Assembly (NCBI GenBank): GCA_019188255.1
Contig: JAETXT010000004.1
Span: 620,001 to 684,000 of the forward strand
Source of the DNA: Verticillium longisporum
Lineage: Eukaryota; Ascomycota; Sordariomycetes; Glomerellales; Plectosphaerellaceae
Direction: 5' to 3'
DNA: 64,000 bases
Below the pieces are notes generated by a model, which saw only the letters and a list, made by a program, of their open reading frames with translations, was not told the origin of the DNA and ran no database searches. Below, one piece after another: positions 44,645 through 56,318 of the stretch; position 1 is the first letter of the stretch; every line of letters starts with the position of its first letter. The translations under genes were made by a program, and so were the position numbers.

Positions 44645-45110
44645 GAGAAGGATAGGGATGGTGAATCTTGATGCAAGGCGCAATGGATCATGGGGCTTGG
44701 CGATGATGATTGCTGGTGGTGGAAAGCTGGGGTGGTAAGGTAGCTGGTGGTAGCAATGTCAGCAGGCAGGCTGGCGGCGGGTGTTTGGGAAGGGGCAACC
44801 AGGCCTAACGAAGTAGATAAGATGGTGAGGTGCCTGCATACCTTAGAGATGAAAGGCCCTCAGCGCTAGCGCTACTTAGCCACTGGCGCCAAAACATCTC
44901 ACTGACCCTAGGCCCTCTGTTTACCCTTTCCCCTCTGTTTCTCGGCTTCCAGGGCAGGTCGGCTCCTGCCGGGCTCGTTCCCCTCTGCCCTCCCTGAGTG
45001 CCCCACAGGATTCTCACTGCCCCCGGACAATTCTCATCCTCGGAACTTCAGCATAGGCTATCACAGAGCAACATCGCCTCTCACTCCCAGACACCTCATC
45101 CGCTTGCGCC
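44645..45110. promoter_or_regulatory. Shared promoter of two divergent regulators
   Basis: This 466-bp spacer lies between the start codons of two divergently transcribed regulators of related class. It contains a pyrimidine-rich segment near 44905-44990. No TATA box is obvious. Confidence 0.5.
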
Positions 45111-46939
45111 ATGTCTGCAGCGGATCCATCCAACAAGACTGCAGCGTCTATCACAGGAGCTCCTCCGGAAATCAGACGACGCTCGCGTAGGGGCTGCATC
45201 CCTTGTCGAAAGCGGCACCGGAAATGTAAGCTCCTGTCGTGATCCATATCTCGGGTACAACCGACGCGACATACGTGCCGCCATTTGTCTCCCACCACTA
45301 ATTGACCTCATCTTCACTTCAGGTGACGAAAAGAAGCCTTCGTGTGGCAGCTGCCAGGAGAGGAATGTGACCTGCCTCTACAAGCCATTGACCTGGGTCG
45401 CCGATGTGCAGACGTTGCCGGCAGGGTCGCCCAACGGACATCTGGGTCATCCTGCCAGACACGAATCATCAGATCCACCATTGCCGACCCCAAGACGCGG
45501 ATCCTCCCCATCGTCAGCATCTGTCGGCGAGGCAGCAACGCGAAAGACAGTTGCGAGACACCATGGCCGCATCCACGTTGACAATGCCTCCGCCTCGTAC
45601 AGCATGTCGCCAGGCGCTGCCTCTGCCCGCCAAGTCTTCACGCCGGCCCACGTGGGAACGCCTCATGCGTTCGCGAATACAACTGCTGCGCAATCTGCGG
45701 AGCGTGCTGTCATCCTCCGTAGCTTTCGATACGACATTGCTCCAATTGTTGATTCAAGCGCACCGCGGTCCACTTTTGCCGTCGATGTCCTGGAGCTGGC
45801 CCAGAGAGAGGATGTCATAGTGCGAGCCATTGCACTGGTCGTCCAGAGTCGATCCATGTTCCCCTCGCTGTACCCCCCGGCGGAGATGTACACGAGCGAG
45901 AAGGAACGAGAATTACTGGACGAGCTTTCGACGAAGGACGCATCAGTAGCCCATGTTGGACTCTCTTTGGTGACACTGGGAGGGTTCTTTGGCAGGCCGC
46001 CCTCCCGGTGGCCGAACCATATGGTGCGCCATCCCAATATCGAACCATCTGATCTTTTCTTGCATAGCGACAAGGAGCCTCTCAAATCACTGGTCCGCTT
46101 TCAGATCAAGATAGGTAAGGTCAACCCAGAGTATTGGCACGAGAACCTCCTGAGGTTGTCGCGTGGCGAGGCGTACTAATGGAGCATACTCGTCAGAGCT
46201 AGCAAACTCCCTCCGCACCAGCAGGCCTCTCTCAGAACATCTTCTGTCCTGGGTTCGCCGCCGTCAATCCTTGGCTGCATCCAGCTCGTCGCCCGAGGAC
46301 GTGCACACTGCCAGCATCTGCCATCTTGCTAGATGCATCGACCTCGTCAATAGCAGACCGTCTGTATTCCCCGCTGAACACCTGGGCCCACTCGTCGGCC
46401 AGACCCCAGATGCATCAACTGATTTCGAGTCCGCATGGTCTGCGTACTGGGCCGTCTGTACCCACTGGTACCAAACACGGCCCCAAGACGCGGTTCCCAT
46501 CCTCGAGACCACGGCGCTCGAAGCAGCAGCCCTGACCACAGACGACCCGGGCTTCCCCGTGTCAATATACAGCAGTCCAATCTCCCTGCAGAGCAACACC
46601 AACATGCATCTGGCGTGCCTACTACTCTTGAAGTCTCGACCTGGCCTGTCGGCGGCTATCAGGCCTCGGCGACCGTTTGAATCGCGAAGCTGGCACTCGG
46701 AGAAGATCGCCGGCAACGCCGTGTGGAATACCTACACAGAGCAATGGGATCCCCTCATCATCGGCGCCTTGCTGCTGATTGCCGAGGAGGTGACGCACCT
46801 GGCTCAGCAACTTGCCGTCAAAGAGTGCCTGCAGCGCATTTCTCGAGACGCTGGAGTGGATCTACAACGGGAGACCGCGAGCCTCAACGGCATCTGGCAG
46901 GCATTTCGAGAGGATCACGACATTGATTTTGATTATTGA
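45111..46939 (+). CDS. Zn2Cys6 transcription factor with Fungal_trans_2 domain
   Basis: The coding sequence is join(45111..45225, 45323..46114, 46197..46939), 549 aa, with introns of 97 and 82 nt. The first intron splits the zinc cluster, as is common. The cluster reads RRGCIPCRKRHRKC-DEKKPSCGSCQERNVTC, spacing CX2CX6CX6CX2CX6C, with the basic RKRHRK loop. A Ser/Pro-rich linker precedes the regulatory domain, which starts near FRYDIAPIVDSS and includes VLELAQREDVIVRAIALVVQS. A second conserved part follows the last intron. It should be a nuclear DNA-binding regulator recognising CGG-type half sites. Its placement suggests control of the ribokinase/transporter/deaminase neighbours, which is unproven. 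Confidence 0.9.
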
Positions 46940-47783
46940 GGCCGTGCGTCTCACATCTCCATGCGAGACTGGACACTCCATGGTAGTGTCCATCCTGCGT
47001 GAGCCCCGCCTCTCACATCACCCACAGATCGACGGTGACGCGCCCTTGTCACCGATGTTGGTCGCTGGGATGTCGAGACTCGCAAGCGCTAGGACCTAGA
47101 ATTGATCGCCACAGCCCCGAGTCGTCTGCCGATGCTGCAAACTAGCCGACTTGGGACATAATAGGCTACAGGCTCACGACTCTGTCAGGGCGCCCAAACG
47201 ACGTTGGACAAGCATTCCTGCAAGCTTAAGAAAAGCTAGCTCCGCTTGGCAGCAATAGGCTATTGAAATTTTGCCCGGCATTGTAGGCTACAGACTTCCC
47301 CCATCAGCACCACCAGGCGTCCCGACTCATCCCTGCCCAGATCAAGGTTCTTTGGGTTGCAGTGTCATTCACTGCACCCCTCGATACCCCGTCATTGGTC
47401 AAACATCAGCAAAGACGCGGGGATCGGAAAAGCACCATGGCATGTTTACCTTGGGTTTCGGTGGGCAACTCCACGTTTTGGGGAACCGTGGAGCATCTGG
47501 AGCACCACGGGGAAGACAATTTTCACCCCTGGTGGAGCAAAGTTACCTAATGCCGGGCCACCATCAGGCGCCAGGCCAATTCATGGTGCGGACGAAACAC
47601 CGTTGACCCAGGCGGGGAGGCAGCGAATCTCGACAGCAGAAATGTATAAAGTCAGAAGTTGCTCATCTGGACTCCGGATCCGGTTGCCTCCCGCGCCTCC
47701 AAGTAACACAGTCGTCCCATCACTGGTACCTCGTCACCAGCGCCATCCTCGCCTCGGCCCCTATCATCGCAACATAGGCAAGC
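46940..47783. promoter_or_regulatory. Upstream region of the sugar transporter
   Basis: 844 bp without a gene. A TATAAA-type element (AATGTATAAAG, about 47641-47651) lies 135-140 bp before the transporter start codon, a plausible core promoter. Confidence 0.55.
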
Positions 47784-49643
47784 ATGGCTGTCATCAGCAA
47801 CCCGCCTAAGACTGCGGCTCAGGAGCGTACTGAGCTCGCTTTCGAGAACCGCTGGAAGACACTCAAAAGCAATCCCAAGATTATTGTCATTGCTCTATTC
47901 GCATCGTACGTTCTTTCTTAGTCGTGATGGATCTCGTCCGTATCTTCACCCGTGGCACAACAGCCTTTGGACCGGTGGCAAAATCAACGTGCTGACTTGA
48001 CGTCTTAGCTTCGGAGGCTTCGAATATGGTTATCAACAGGGTGTTCTCGGGCAGTCCTTTGTCATGACGCGCTTCATTGACAACTTCCCCACTGTTGTTG
48101 AGTCGTCCAGCGCCAAGGGCTGGTTGACCTCTGTCCTTCAACTTGGAGGTATTCTCGGCTCTGTGACAGCTGGAATCTTTGGCGAGGTCTTTTCCCGCAA
48201 GTACACCATGTTCTCGGCCTGTCTTTGGGTCATCCTTGGTAGCTTCCTTTACACGGGTGCTCCCTTCCACAAGCCCGAGATGCTGTATGCCGGCCGTTTC
48301 TTCACCGGTATTGGTGTCGGAACCTTCAGCGGTGTTGGGTAAGTGATGAATAAAGTATGATCGACGCGTTCAACTGCTGACCGACTGCAGACCGCTTTAC
48401 AATGCTGAGCTCTCTGCTCCTGAGCTCCGCGGCTTTATCGTGTCGTTCTACCAGTTTTGCACCATTCTCGGCATCATGCTCTCGTTTTGGGTTGGCTATG
48501 GTAGCAACTACATTGGAGGAATCGGCCAAGGTCAGACCGATCTTGCGTGGCGCCTCCCTTCGTACATCCAGGGAATTCCAGCTGTCCTCTTGGCTGTCGG
48601 TATCTGGTGGCTTCCTTTCTCTCCTCGCTGGCTCGCTAAGCAGGGCCGCGACGAAGAGGCTCTCAAGACTCTCTCGTACCTTCGCAACCTACCCGAGAGC
48701 GATGAGCTTGTTCAGACGGAGCTGAAGGAGATTCAGGCTGAAGTTCTGTTTGAGCAGCGCGTTTTTCAGAAGAACTTCCCGGGTCTTGCCGAGAAGAACA
48801 CCAACGTACTTCGCAGGGAGATGGCGCAGTACTGGCAGATCCTGCGGAACTGGGACCACTTCAAGCGAGTCGCCACGGCATGGCTCGTCATGTTCTTCCA
48901 GCAATGGAGGTAAGTTGATCAGGTCTAGCAAGGATCCCAAGAGTTCGGTGCTGACCATTTACAGCGGCATCGATGCCATTATTTACTACTCTGCGGACGT
49001 TTTCCAGAGCCTCGGCCTGACTGGCGGGACCCTGGCTCTCCTCGCTAGTGGTGTCACGGGCGTCATCTTCCTCATCTCGACCATCCCCGCCATGCCACTC
49101 ATCGACAAGGTCGGTCGCAAGCCAATGCTCATCGTCGGTTCGATCGTCATGTGGATTGCCATGGTCATCCCCGGCATTATCGACGCCAAGTTCAACGACA
49201 AGTGGGCTAGCAACCCTGTGGCCGGCTGGGTCGCCGTTGTCTTTGTGTGGATCTACGTCGGCGCCTTTGGGGCTACCTGGGGACCCTGCTCGTGGGTTCT
49301 CATCTCCGAGATCTTTCCCCTGTCCATCCGCTCCAAAGGCGTGTCTATTGGCGCGTCGAGCAACTGGCTCAACAACTTTGCCGTGGCGTTTTATGTGCCC
49401 GCCATGTTCGCCGGCTGGGGATGGGGAACGTACATTTTCTTTGCTGTCTTCCTCGGCGGTGGCATCATTTGGGTTTGGTTCTGCCTGCCCGAGACGAAGG
49501 GTGTGACGCTGGAAGAGATGGACAAGATCTTTGGGAGCCGCACGGGTGCTGAGGATGCCGTTATCCTCCAGCAGGCGCGTGCTGATGTCGGCCTCATGGA
49601 TGAGTACGTTGAGCACAGCGCTTCGGAGAAGAATGCTGTGTGA
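47784..49643 (+). CDS. MFS sugar porter (hexose/pentose transporter)
   Basis: The coding sequence is join(47784..47905, 48009..48338, 48391..48909, 48965..49643), 549 aa, with introns of 103, 52 and 55 nt. Sugar-porter signs in order: FGGFEYGYQQGVLG in helix 1, GIFGEVFSRKYTMF between helices 2 and 3, GRFFTGIGVGTFSGVGPLYNAELSAPELRG, LPFSPRWLAKQGRDEEA before the central loop, QQWSGIDAIIYY in helix 7, DKVGRKPMLIVGS, EIFPLSIRSKG and the C-terminal PETKGVTLEEMD. Twelve membrane helices are expected. The next gene is an adenosine deaminase and a ribokinase lies about 5 kb away, so ribose is a reasonable candidate substrate; sequence alone does not decide this. Confidence 0.93.
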
Positions 49644-49975
49644 GGAACGGATACCCTTTTTGATGGAGAACATGATGCCCTAACATGACATTGTTTCGAA
49701 TAATTGACTATTTGGATTGTTTGGACGAAACTGCTTGATTTGAGCAGTGCTTATGTGGCACTTTCTCGGCGATATCTGATATACTTGATTCTACGATGGC
49801 AAATCTCCTGACATGATCGCCTTCTCCAAAGTATGACCGTAACGGTAGGGACGCAACATTGTCAGCGTTCCACCTAGCAACCTCGAGACACACCAAGAAT
49901 GGCAGCACGTTGTCATTGTTGCAGTATCCGGTAGTAACATGCGAGAATTAGATTCTGGGCCAATATCTAGTCCCC
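49644..49975. other. Short convergent intergenic region
   Basis: It holds the 3' ends of the transporter and adenosine deaminase genes, which converge. Nothing else is seen. Confidence 0.5.
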
Positions 49976-51769
49976 TCACTGGTTCGTGTTCTCCCACTCT
50001 TCTCCATACTCAGCCACAACCCACGAACAGAATTCCTCCCACTGCCTCCGCCAGTCCTCCACACACCTGCGCCTCACCCCATCAGGCGAGCCCTGCTCAT
50101 AGCCGATCGCTTCCGGACCGCCCTGGCCATCGTGGAAGGCTGAGAACCAGACGCTCGTCTCGGCGATGTCGCCCAGCCCTTCGAGGCCGACATTCTGAAA
50201 CGCCTGGATGACCTGATAAAAGTCGTGGCTCGACCCCGTCACGCCGTGGCCGAGCACGCCGGGATCGTCATTGGCGAGCACGGTCGGCACGCCGTGCGCC
50301 AGCATGGCGGGCAGCGGGTGTCCCATGATGCTGGCGTTGAGGCGCAGCGTCTCGTTGCTGATGGGGCAGACCTCGACGCAGATGCCGCGCTCGCGCACCC
50401 GCCGCATGGTCTCCGGGTGCTTGTGCAGCGAGTAGCCGTGGCCGATGCGCTTGGTGCCGAGCAGCACGGCGTCGACGACGTTGAGGTCGTGCGCGTCGCC
50501 GTCGCCGAGCACCTCGCCCGCGTGGAAGAAGAACGGCAGGTCGAGGCCCTGGCCGTCGCAGGCGGCGCGGAACCACAGCAGCTGCGGCAGGTGGTGCAGC
50601 AGCGTGTGGCCGAGGCCCTCCTGGCCGACGAGGTCGAAGCCCGCGATGACGGCCGGGTACTTCTTCTTCAGGGCCATGCACTGCTTCATCGACGCCTCGA
50701 TGGCGGCGGGCGGCATGCTGCGCAGCGTGGTCCAGATGATGCGGCCGCCCCAGAGCTTGCGGCCTTCTGGCGCGGCTTGGAACGACTCGAGAATGTCCTG
50801 GAACGTGCGGATGAGATCTTCGACATGGCCCGGCTCGCCGGATTGCCTCGTCCACTTGAAGAGGAAGGCGATTCTGAGGTCGATGTACTGGATGCCGTCG
50901 AGGAGGAGGTGCTCGAGGGTTCGTCGCAGCATGGTGCGGAAGATGGGCTCGTAAAAGACGATGCCGTTGAGGACGGGGAAGATTGACGCAAACTTTTGCC
51001 ACACGTCGTCAATGCCGGAGTGGTATTCTGTTGACTCTTCGTCGGTGACTGTGATGCGCGAAAGAAGGTAGGCCTTGAAGGCTGCGTCGCCGCCGGGAAA
51101 GTCGCGAGCCGCCTGCCGGAGCGGCACGTAGGAACCAGGGACGTAGTCGGCCTCGAAAAGTTGATGATGCACTTCGGAGGCGAGATCTGGCACGTATTGA
51201 AACTCGATGAATGCCGACGCGCGGGCATGTTCGTCGACTAGGGGTTTGTCTGAAAAGATGGCGAGGCCGGGATACTTGAATGCCTCGTCGACGAGCCACG
51301 GCACTGTCCGGTGTGTCAACATGTTTGGTCCCTTTGGTGGACGTGATGCCTTGAGATTCACTTACTGTCGACCATGGCTTCGAAATGTGCATGGAGCAGG
51401 GAGCCCTTGGGCAGCCTTTGTACAATCTTCCACAGGGTCGTCTGATGGATTGTGTCGCGCGCACGACTGAAGGACATGCCGCCAAAGATGTCATTGCGCG
51501 TCTCGTGCTTCCAGATGGTTTTCAGCTCGCGCTCTCGCACGTTCTGTACAATGCGCGCCGCCCTCTTGGCCAGAGGCGATGCCCTCTGTCGAAAGGCATG
51601 GTCTACCTCGTGTCAGTGCCGTCCAAACGAGTTGAAGCTGCAAAGATGACACACCGTGCCTGAGTGAATGCTCCTTGTCGATCATGTGCTGGCGCTGCGC
51701 CAAGTACTGATCCATCGCTGCTGCAGGTACGCTGCACTCGGTGAATTCGTGATTCTGGTTGGCCGCCAT
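49976..51769 (-). CDS. Adenosine deaminase, ADGF/CECR1-like
   Basis: The coding sequence is complement(join(49976..51303, 51366..51602, 51655..51769)), 559 aa, with introns of 62 and 52 nt. Metal and active-site motifs are all present: HAH (His109, His111) in GSLLHAHFEAMVD, FFFHAGE (His378, Glu381), KRIGHGYSL (His406), VEVCPISNETL and LANDDPGVLG (Asp463-464). The enzyme converts adenosine to inosine with zinc. Animal ADGF/CECR1 proteins are secreted, but this N-terminus (MAANQNHEFTECSV) has no signal peptide, so a cytosolic enzyme is inferred. Length fits the ADGF branch rather than the shorter ADA1 branch. Position beside a sugar transporter and near ribokinase suggests purine nucleoside use. 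Confidence 0.92.
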
Positions 51770-54408
51770 TTTGAGACAAGGTTTGCGTGGTGTTGCGAGT
51801 TCGAAGTCGAAAAGGCAGCAAGACAATCAACGGATCACGATCCCAAATACAACCTCGATGTCAGGCTCGAGGATAAGCCGTATGCTGACGTGATGCCAAA
51901 TTATGAGAGCTTCGTCAATCTCGCCACGGTGTGTGACGTCCATCACAAGCTTGAGGGGATGACCCTTTTTGACGGGCCTCCACTCGGCTTAGCTGGTGGT
52001 TCCTCTAGGTCTTATCGTCGCTTATCGGGCGCGGCCCTCGGCGGTGTCCCAACTTTCAGCGGCATGCTCCGGCCTTGCTGTTAGCAGGCTTGGGAGCTGC
52101 CAGGGGGAACCTGGGGATGCCAAGTCGACCTCGCCAGATCACAATGTTGAATGCCAGAGGGCGCCGCTGTGGATTCGGGAAGCGTAAGAAAAGGCATCAA
52201 AGTACGAACTGTGTCAGGCGCTTCTGGCATCGCTGCTGTCGTGGCTGCTGAAGGTGTTTGCATGCTTGCTTTTACCTGGTGCGCTGGGATCTGGTAAAAC
52301 AGATATTGTGCGGAGAGATGCAATGGATGAAGGATTGTTCTTGGCGGTATGACGATGGAAACGAAGAACGATATGCCAAAGCCGTGCTGTGGCTGGCCAT
52401 GGTAGATGTCGGTCGCTTCAAATAAGATGCCAACAGCATGTTTGCTTCCAAGCTGTGTCTGGCTGCCTCGAACGAGAGAAAAAGGGTAGAGCCGACAGTA
52501 GCCCACTTCAGGCGGTTCAGGCGGTTCAGGGGCTGCCGGAAGTGGAGGCCACTCATCAGGGGGCGCCCACCCGCTGTACCATCAGGGCCCTTGCAGCCCT
52601 ACAGGACCACGATGGTTCGACATGTGCATGGCCACGTCACGCTGCGCGTCCATTTGCTTTCTGCGATGGAAGTGCCACGGCTGTCTGCAGATTGCAGCAT
52701 TTCTAGACTCTGAGTGAGGGTAGTGACCCCGAGACACCTTGTCAGCGTGCACGAGGTTGGTGATGCATGCTCCCACCCTCGACATCGACGCCAGAGACGG
52801 CCATGGTGCCAAATCCCCTGTAGCGCTATTGCTATGCTCTGGAAAATATCAAAATAGTCCAGGACAAAGCATTCAGCTAAAGAAATCATCTCAAACTTTG
52901 AAATGCATGCTGAAACGCAGACGTGCGAGCGTAAATGGAAAGTTTTGGTTCATGGATCAAGCAGTCGGGTACATACAGCAGCCGGCTTGTTCGGTTGGCG
53001 ACTTCTAAAGTCCTGTGGTGTAGTGGTTATCACGTTGCTCGTCAGTTTAGCCCTTTTACACCCGTCACAGGCCACCGCTAACCCCGCTTAGTTATACCTA
53101 CTGGTCATGCTAGTATGATATGCAAAGGTCCCGAGTTCAATCCTCGGTAGGACTACATTTTTTTGCATTTTTGCAGGTTGTACTTTCGATCAACCACCAT
53201 TGATCGGACATATGAAATATTCTAATACTAATCTCGAATAAACAGCACTTTTGTTTCTGCTGGATTCTTGGAAAGTAGCTCGTACGAATAGCTGAACGTG
53301 TTCATGGTCTGATAGTTAGACCCGCCTGTTGACATGTGTAAGTGCCCACATCCTGGCCCAAAAGAAATCGCCTTTTCCAAATCATGCAGATCAAATGAGC
53401 CTGTCTAATTCATTTTGCTGCGGTATAGAAGTCTAGTTGTATTCCCAAGACGATGCCTTCGTACCAGCCTTTGCAACAACACCCCTGGCTCCCGTGGCGG
53501 CGAGCTCTTCGCCCTTGCAAAAGTCTACCAGCGCTCCGCCCATGCTGCCAGGTGCTCCAAGTGAACTCCATCGTTCTGCTCAACAAATGGATCAGCCCGC
53601 GGATCGTATCTACAAGGGCGAGAACCACGTGCACACATCGCCTGCCAACCATCCCCTGACTGCGCGGTCTCAACGAACTGCCGGGGCGACACACACTATG
53701 GGGTGACCACTGTCTGATCTCCGTACACTGCACCCTTGCAGTGGTCCCAGATCGTGAGAGGCTCATCTCCTTATGCATCCTCGCTCTTTCAGTACGAGAA
53801 CTGCCACATCTCTATGGGGTGCGCCAGGGAATCCCCTTCTGCTGCACGCTCATGAACGAAACTTTCCCTGAGCGGCGTCGTCACTGTTTGGAAGAGGGAA
53901 TCATCCCTTTCCCTCGATATTCTTTAATCTGATCTTCGTTGAAGCTACCTTGGCCGATGGGTCAAGATCCACGGCCACAGCTTCACGATGAGCTGTCTCG
54001 ACATCGCGATCCGGGTACATCGCTTCTTCGTCGTATCCTGGTAGAAGCGTATGTCGCCCGCATCTTGATCCAGGGCTTCTAAGCCCTGGCCTAAATGTCG
54101 CGAGCCAAATGCCCCTCGGGAGTCGCAGACGGCAGCTGCCGCCCAGCCTTTTGCGTCAAAGTGGCTGGATGTGTCTGTATTGCGTCCCCCCTCTCTGACG
54201 TGCATCAGATGGCGAAGGATCCAGACGCGCTATTTCAAGCGGACCGTCGAGTTCATGTTTCTGTCCTCCAGTATCACCAGCCCATTCGTACGCTTTCCTC
54301 GTTTGGATAGACTCTGCAGAGCGCTGAAATTGTGCTGTATCCGCCTCGTCTCTGCTGCCGCCTAAGCTGAGAAAATCAGGAATCAACCCCTCAAAATCAC
54401 CACAGCTG
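51770..54408. other. Intergenic (~2.6 kb) with one tRNA-like gene
   Basis: Apart from the tRNA-like element at 53009-53155, short frames on both strands are unconvincing. Confidence 0.5.
53009..53155 (+). tRNA. tRNA-like gene split by ~80 nt (isotype unclear, Val-like body)
   Basis: The 5' half (AGTCCTGTGGTGTAGTGGTTATCAC) and 3' half (GGTCCCGAGTTCAATCCTCGGTAGGACTA) pair as a 7-bp acceptor stem. They supply a good A box, B box (GTTCAATCC) and a CCGAG/CTCGG T-stem. A T7 run follows at 53158-53164. Between the halves, about 80 nt interrupts the anticodon loop: TTGC at about 53035-53038 can pair with GCAA at about 53122-53125. The loop lacks a clear U33-anticodon reading (a GTC is the nearest candidate). 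The body resembles eukaryotic tRNA-Val. It is either a tRNA with an unusually long intron or a disrupted copy. Confidence 0.55.
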
Positions 54409-55680
54409 TCATCTCATCTCAACGTCTCCCTTGTAGGGCAGTACGACAAATCGATCGAGGCGCAGATGCGGGATGGCTGCCAAATCCCGGAGAGCCTCGG
54501 GGGCGAGGAAACACCCCTCGAGACGCACGCGCCGCAGCGTCCTGGCGTGCTTGCGCACAAAGGCCGCAATGTCTTCCGCCTCCTCAACGGCACCGGTAAA
54601 GTCAACGGACACCAGGCTGGGAAAGTGCGGGAACGAGTCCAGGTCCCAACAGCTGCTCGCGCTGCGCTCAAAACTAACCGTCAAGTGCGTCAGACTGGCC
54701 GCCGTGGCCAAAAGTTGGAGCATGGCATTGTAGCCGAACTCGTCGCGGGTTTCCGCACACGCCGACAAACGCAGCTCCAGGTGGGTCAGGGTCTTGAGAC
54801 TCTTGGGTGAAAGCCTCAGCTCCTCGCCCAGCAAGGGCCAGACCGGGTCAATGGTCTCGTCGGCAATGTGCAGTCTGCGGACGACGATCGGGCTGGTCGG
54901 CAGGCTCGAAAAGTGCGCCATGGCCGGGAGCAGAAAGAATTTGAGCCCGAGGTTCCAATCCCACGTTCTTGGCCGTTGGCTTCCATGAAACAGTTGCGGG
55001 GTGTAAGGATACATGTTGGACCCACGCAGTCTCATGTCGCGATGGGATGGCATGGGCTTAGAGGCCATACCAACGAGCTTTGGCATCGAACTCAGCGACT
55101 CCAGGAAGAGGGGGAAGAATTCGACCTTGGCGTTGTTAAATTCGTTCAACGTGCTGCAGAGAGCATGGCTGGGGTACCGCGGGTAAGGCACGTTCCACCA
55201 GAAGAGATCCCTCGATTCGCGAAAAACTCGTCCTAAAAAGTTGGCTTCATATCTGAACGCGTAGTGGCAGCGCATGATTCCGGTGGAGCCGTTATAGGGC
55301 AATTCGCAAGACAGGCATGCGTGCTCGGGCGGTTTGGGTACTGCGGAGTAGAGGGCTGTATTCGCTGGCCCTTGGGCGAGCTCGTACCAGACCACATGGC
55401 GAACGACAGCGGCCAGATGTGTTGTGGCAGCGATTCTGAGAAAGTTGTCACGGTCGCGGTGCAGGCTCGAGATATAAATAGTCGCGAAGAGGAGGGCCGT
55501 GGTCGTGGGAACGAATCGTCGGGCGACCAGACGGAGACTTGCGAGGTCTTCGCTGGGCAGGTCAACTAGGATCAAGTCCAGTACTTCATCAGGCAGTGAG
55601 AGGACTGGCCCCTGCCTGGTCATCTCAAATATAATATTTTCGATGGCGACGTCGGCTAGGGTCTCATTCACGGGATGCAT
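54409..55680 (-). CDS. F-box-like domain protein
   Basis: 423 aa, single exon. Residues about 26-65 (LSLPDEVLDLILVDLPSEDLASLRLVARRF) form a clear F-box-like motif. The remainder includes four cysteines around CLSCELPYNGSTGIMRC, aromatic-rich linkers, and leucine-rich segments (SLKTLTHLELRLSACAE, ASLTHLTVSF, TLRRVRLEGCF) that look like irregular LRR-type repeats near the C-terminus. Such fungal proteins are usually SCF ubiquitin-ligase adaptors, with the LRR part choosing the substrate. Many species-specific copies exist with no known target. An ATG at codon 20 is an alternative start. Confidence 0.8.
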   Translation of the reverse strand: MHPVNETLADVAIENIIFEMTRQGPVLSLPDEVLDLILVDLPSEDLASLRLVARRFVPTTTALLFATIYISSLHRDRDNFLRIAATTHLAAVVRHVVWYELAQGPANTALYSAVPKPPEHACLSCELPYNGSTGIMRCHYAFRYEANFLGRVFRESRDLFWWNVPYPRYPSHALCSTLNEFNNAKVEFFPLFLESLSSMPKLVGMASKPMPSHRDMRLRGSNMYPYTPQLFHGSQRPRTWDWNLGLKFFLLPAMAHFSSLPTSPIVVRRLHIADETIDPVWPLLGEELRLSPKSLKTLTHLELRLSACAETRDEFGYNAMLQLLATAASLTHLTVSFERSASSCWDLDSFPHFPSLVSVDFTGAVEEAEDIAAFVRKHARTLRRVRLEGCFLAPEALRDLAAIPHLRLDRFVVLPYKGDVEMR

Positions 55681-56318
55681 TGCCTCCTTGCCAGGGTTGG
55701 CGCCTCTCTGAGCACTGAGGCAGTTAGGGTGCAGTGCGCACGGGGCCTGGATATGTGAGCAATGAAGTTGAATCGGCTGGAAACCGACTCACCTGAACCT
55801 GCTTGATGGAGAGGATGGGCATATTGCGGATGCTGTAGGCAGGACTCTTGCAGCCGGGTCAGGATCGACGATCTTATAGAGGGGTCAATATCTTCGTTTC
55901 TTTGCTATTGGTTATGTCGAACTTGATGAGAAATTGCTGAGGGTGGTTTTTATATGCGGAGATTAGTGAAGGTCAATCTTGACTTCGGGAGTCATACCCT
56001 TATGGATGTTCGCCGCCACCATGGCTTTAACACCTGCAAAGCATCGTTGGTAGTGACCCACGAACTGTGTGCCCTGGCCGGGTTTGCTACCGCTAATTTC
56101 GTGTCAAAGTACGCGAAGCACGCCAATGGGCCAGTATGAGACTGCCTGGTTGGAACAATATCAATTTCTTCAGCAGAAGGTATGGAAAACAGGATCCCAA
56201 AAACACCAAACACGCCAGTCATGAAGCCCATCACGGTGCCGCCACCGCACCACCTGAGGCGTCCCATATGCAACTCGCCATGATGCATTCCCCCATCAAC
56301 CCACGTCATGCGCATAAT
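55681..56318. other. Intergenic
   Basis: Promoter of the F-box gene and 3' flank of the phospholipase D remnant. No gene is recognised. Confidence 0.5.

Noticed and set aside
50225..51002. Plus- and minus-strand frames of about 250 codons inside the adenosine deaminase gene
   Set aside because: Shadows in a GC-rich exon; the true frame carries every catalytic motif.
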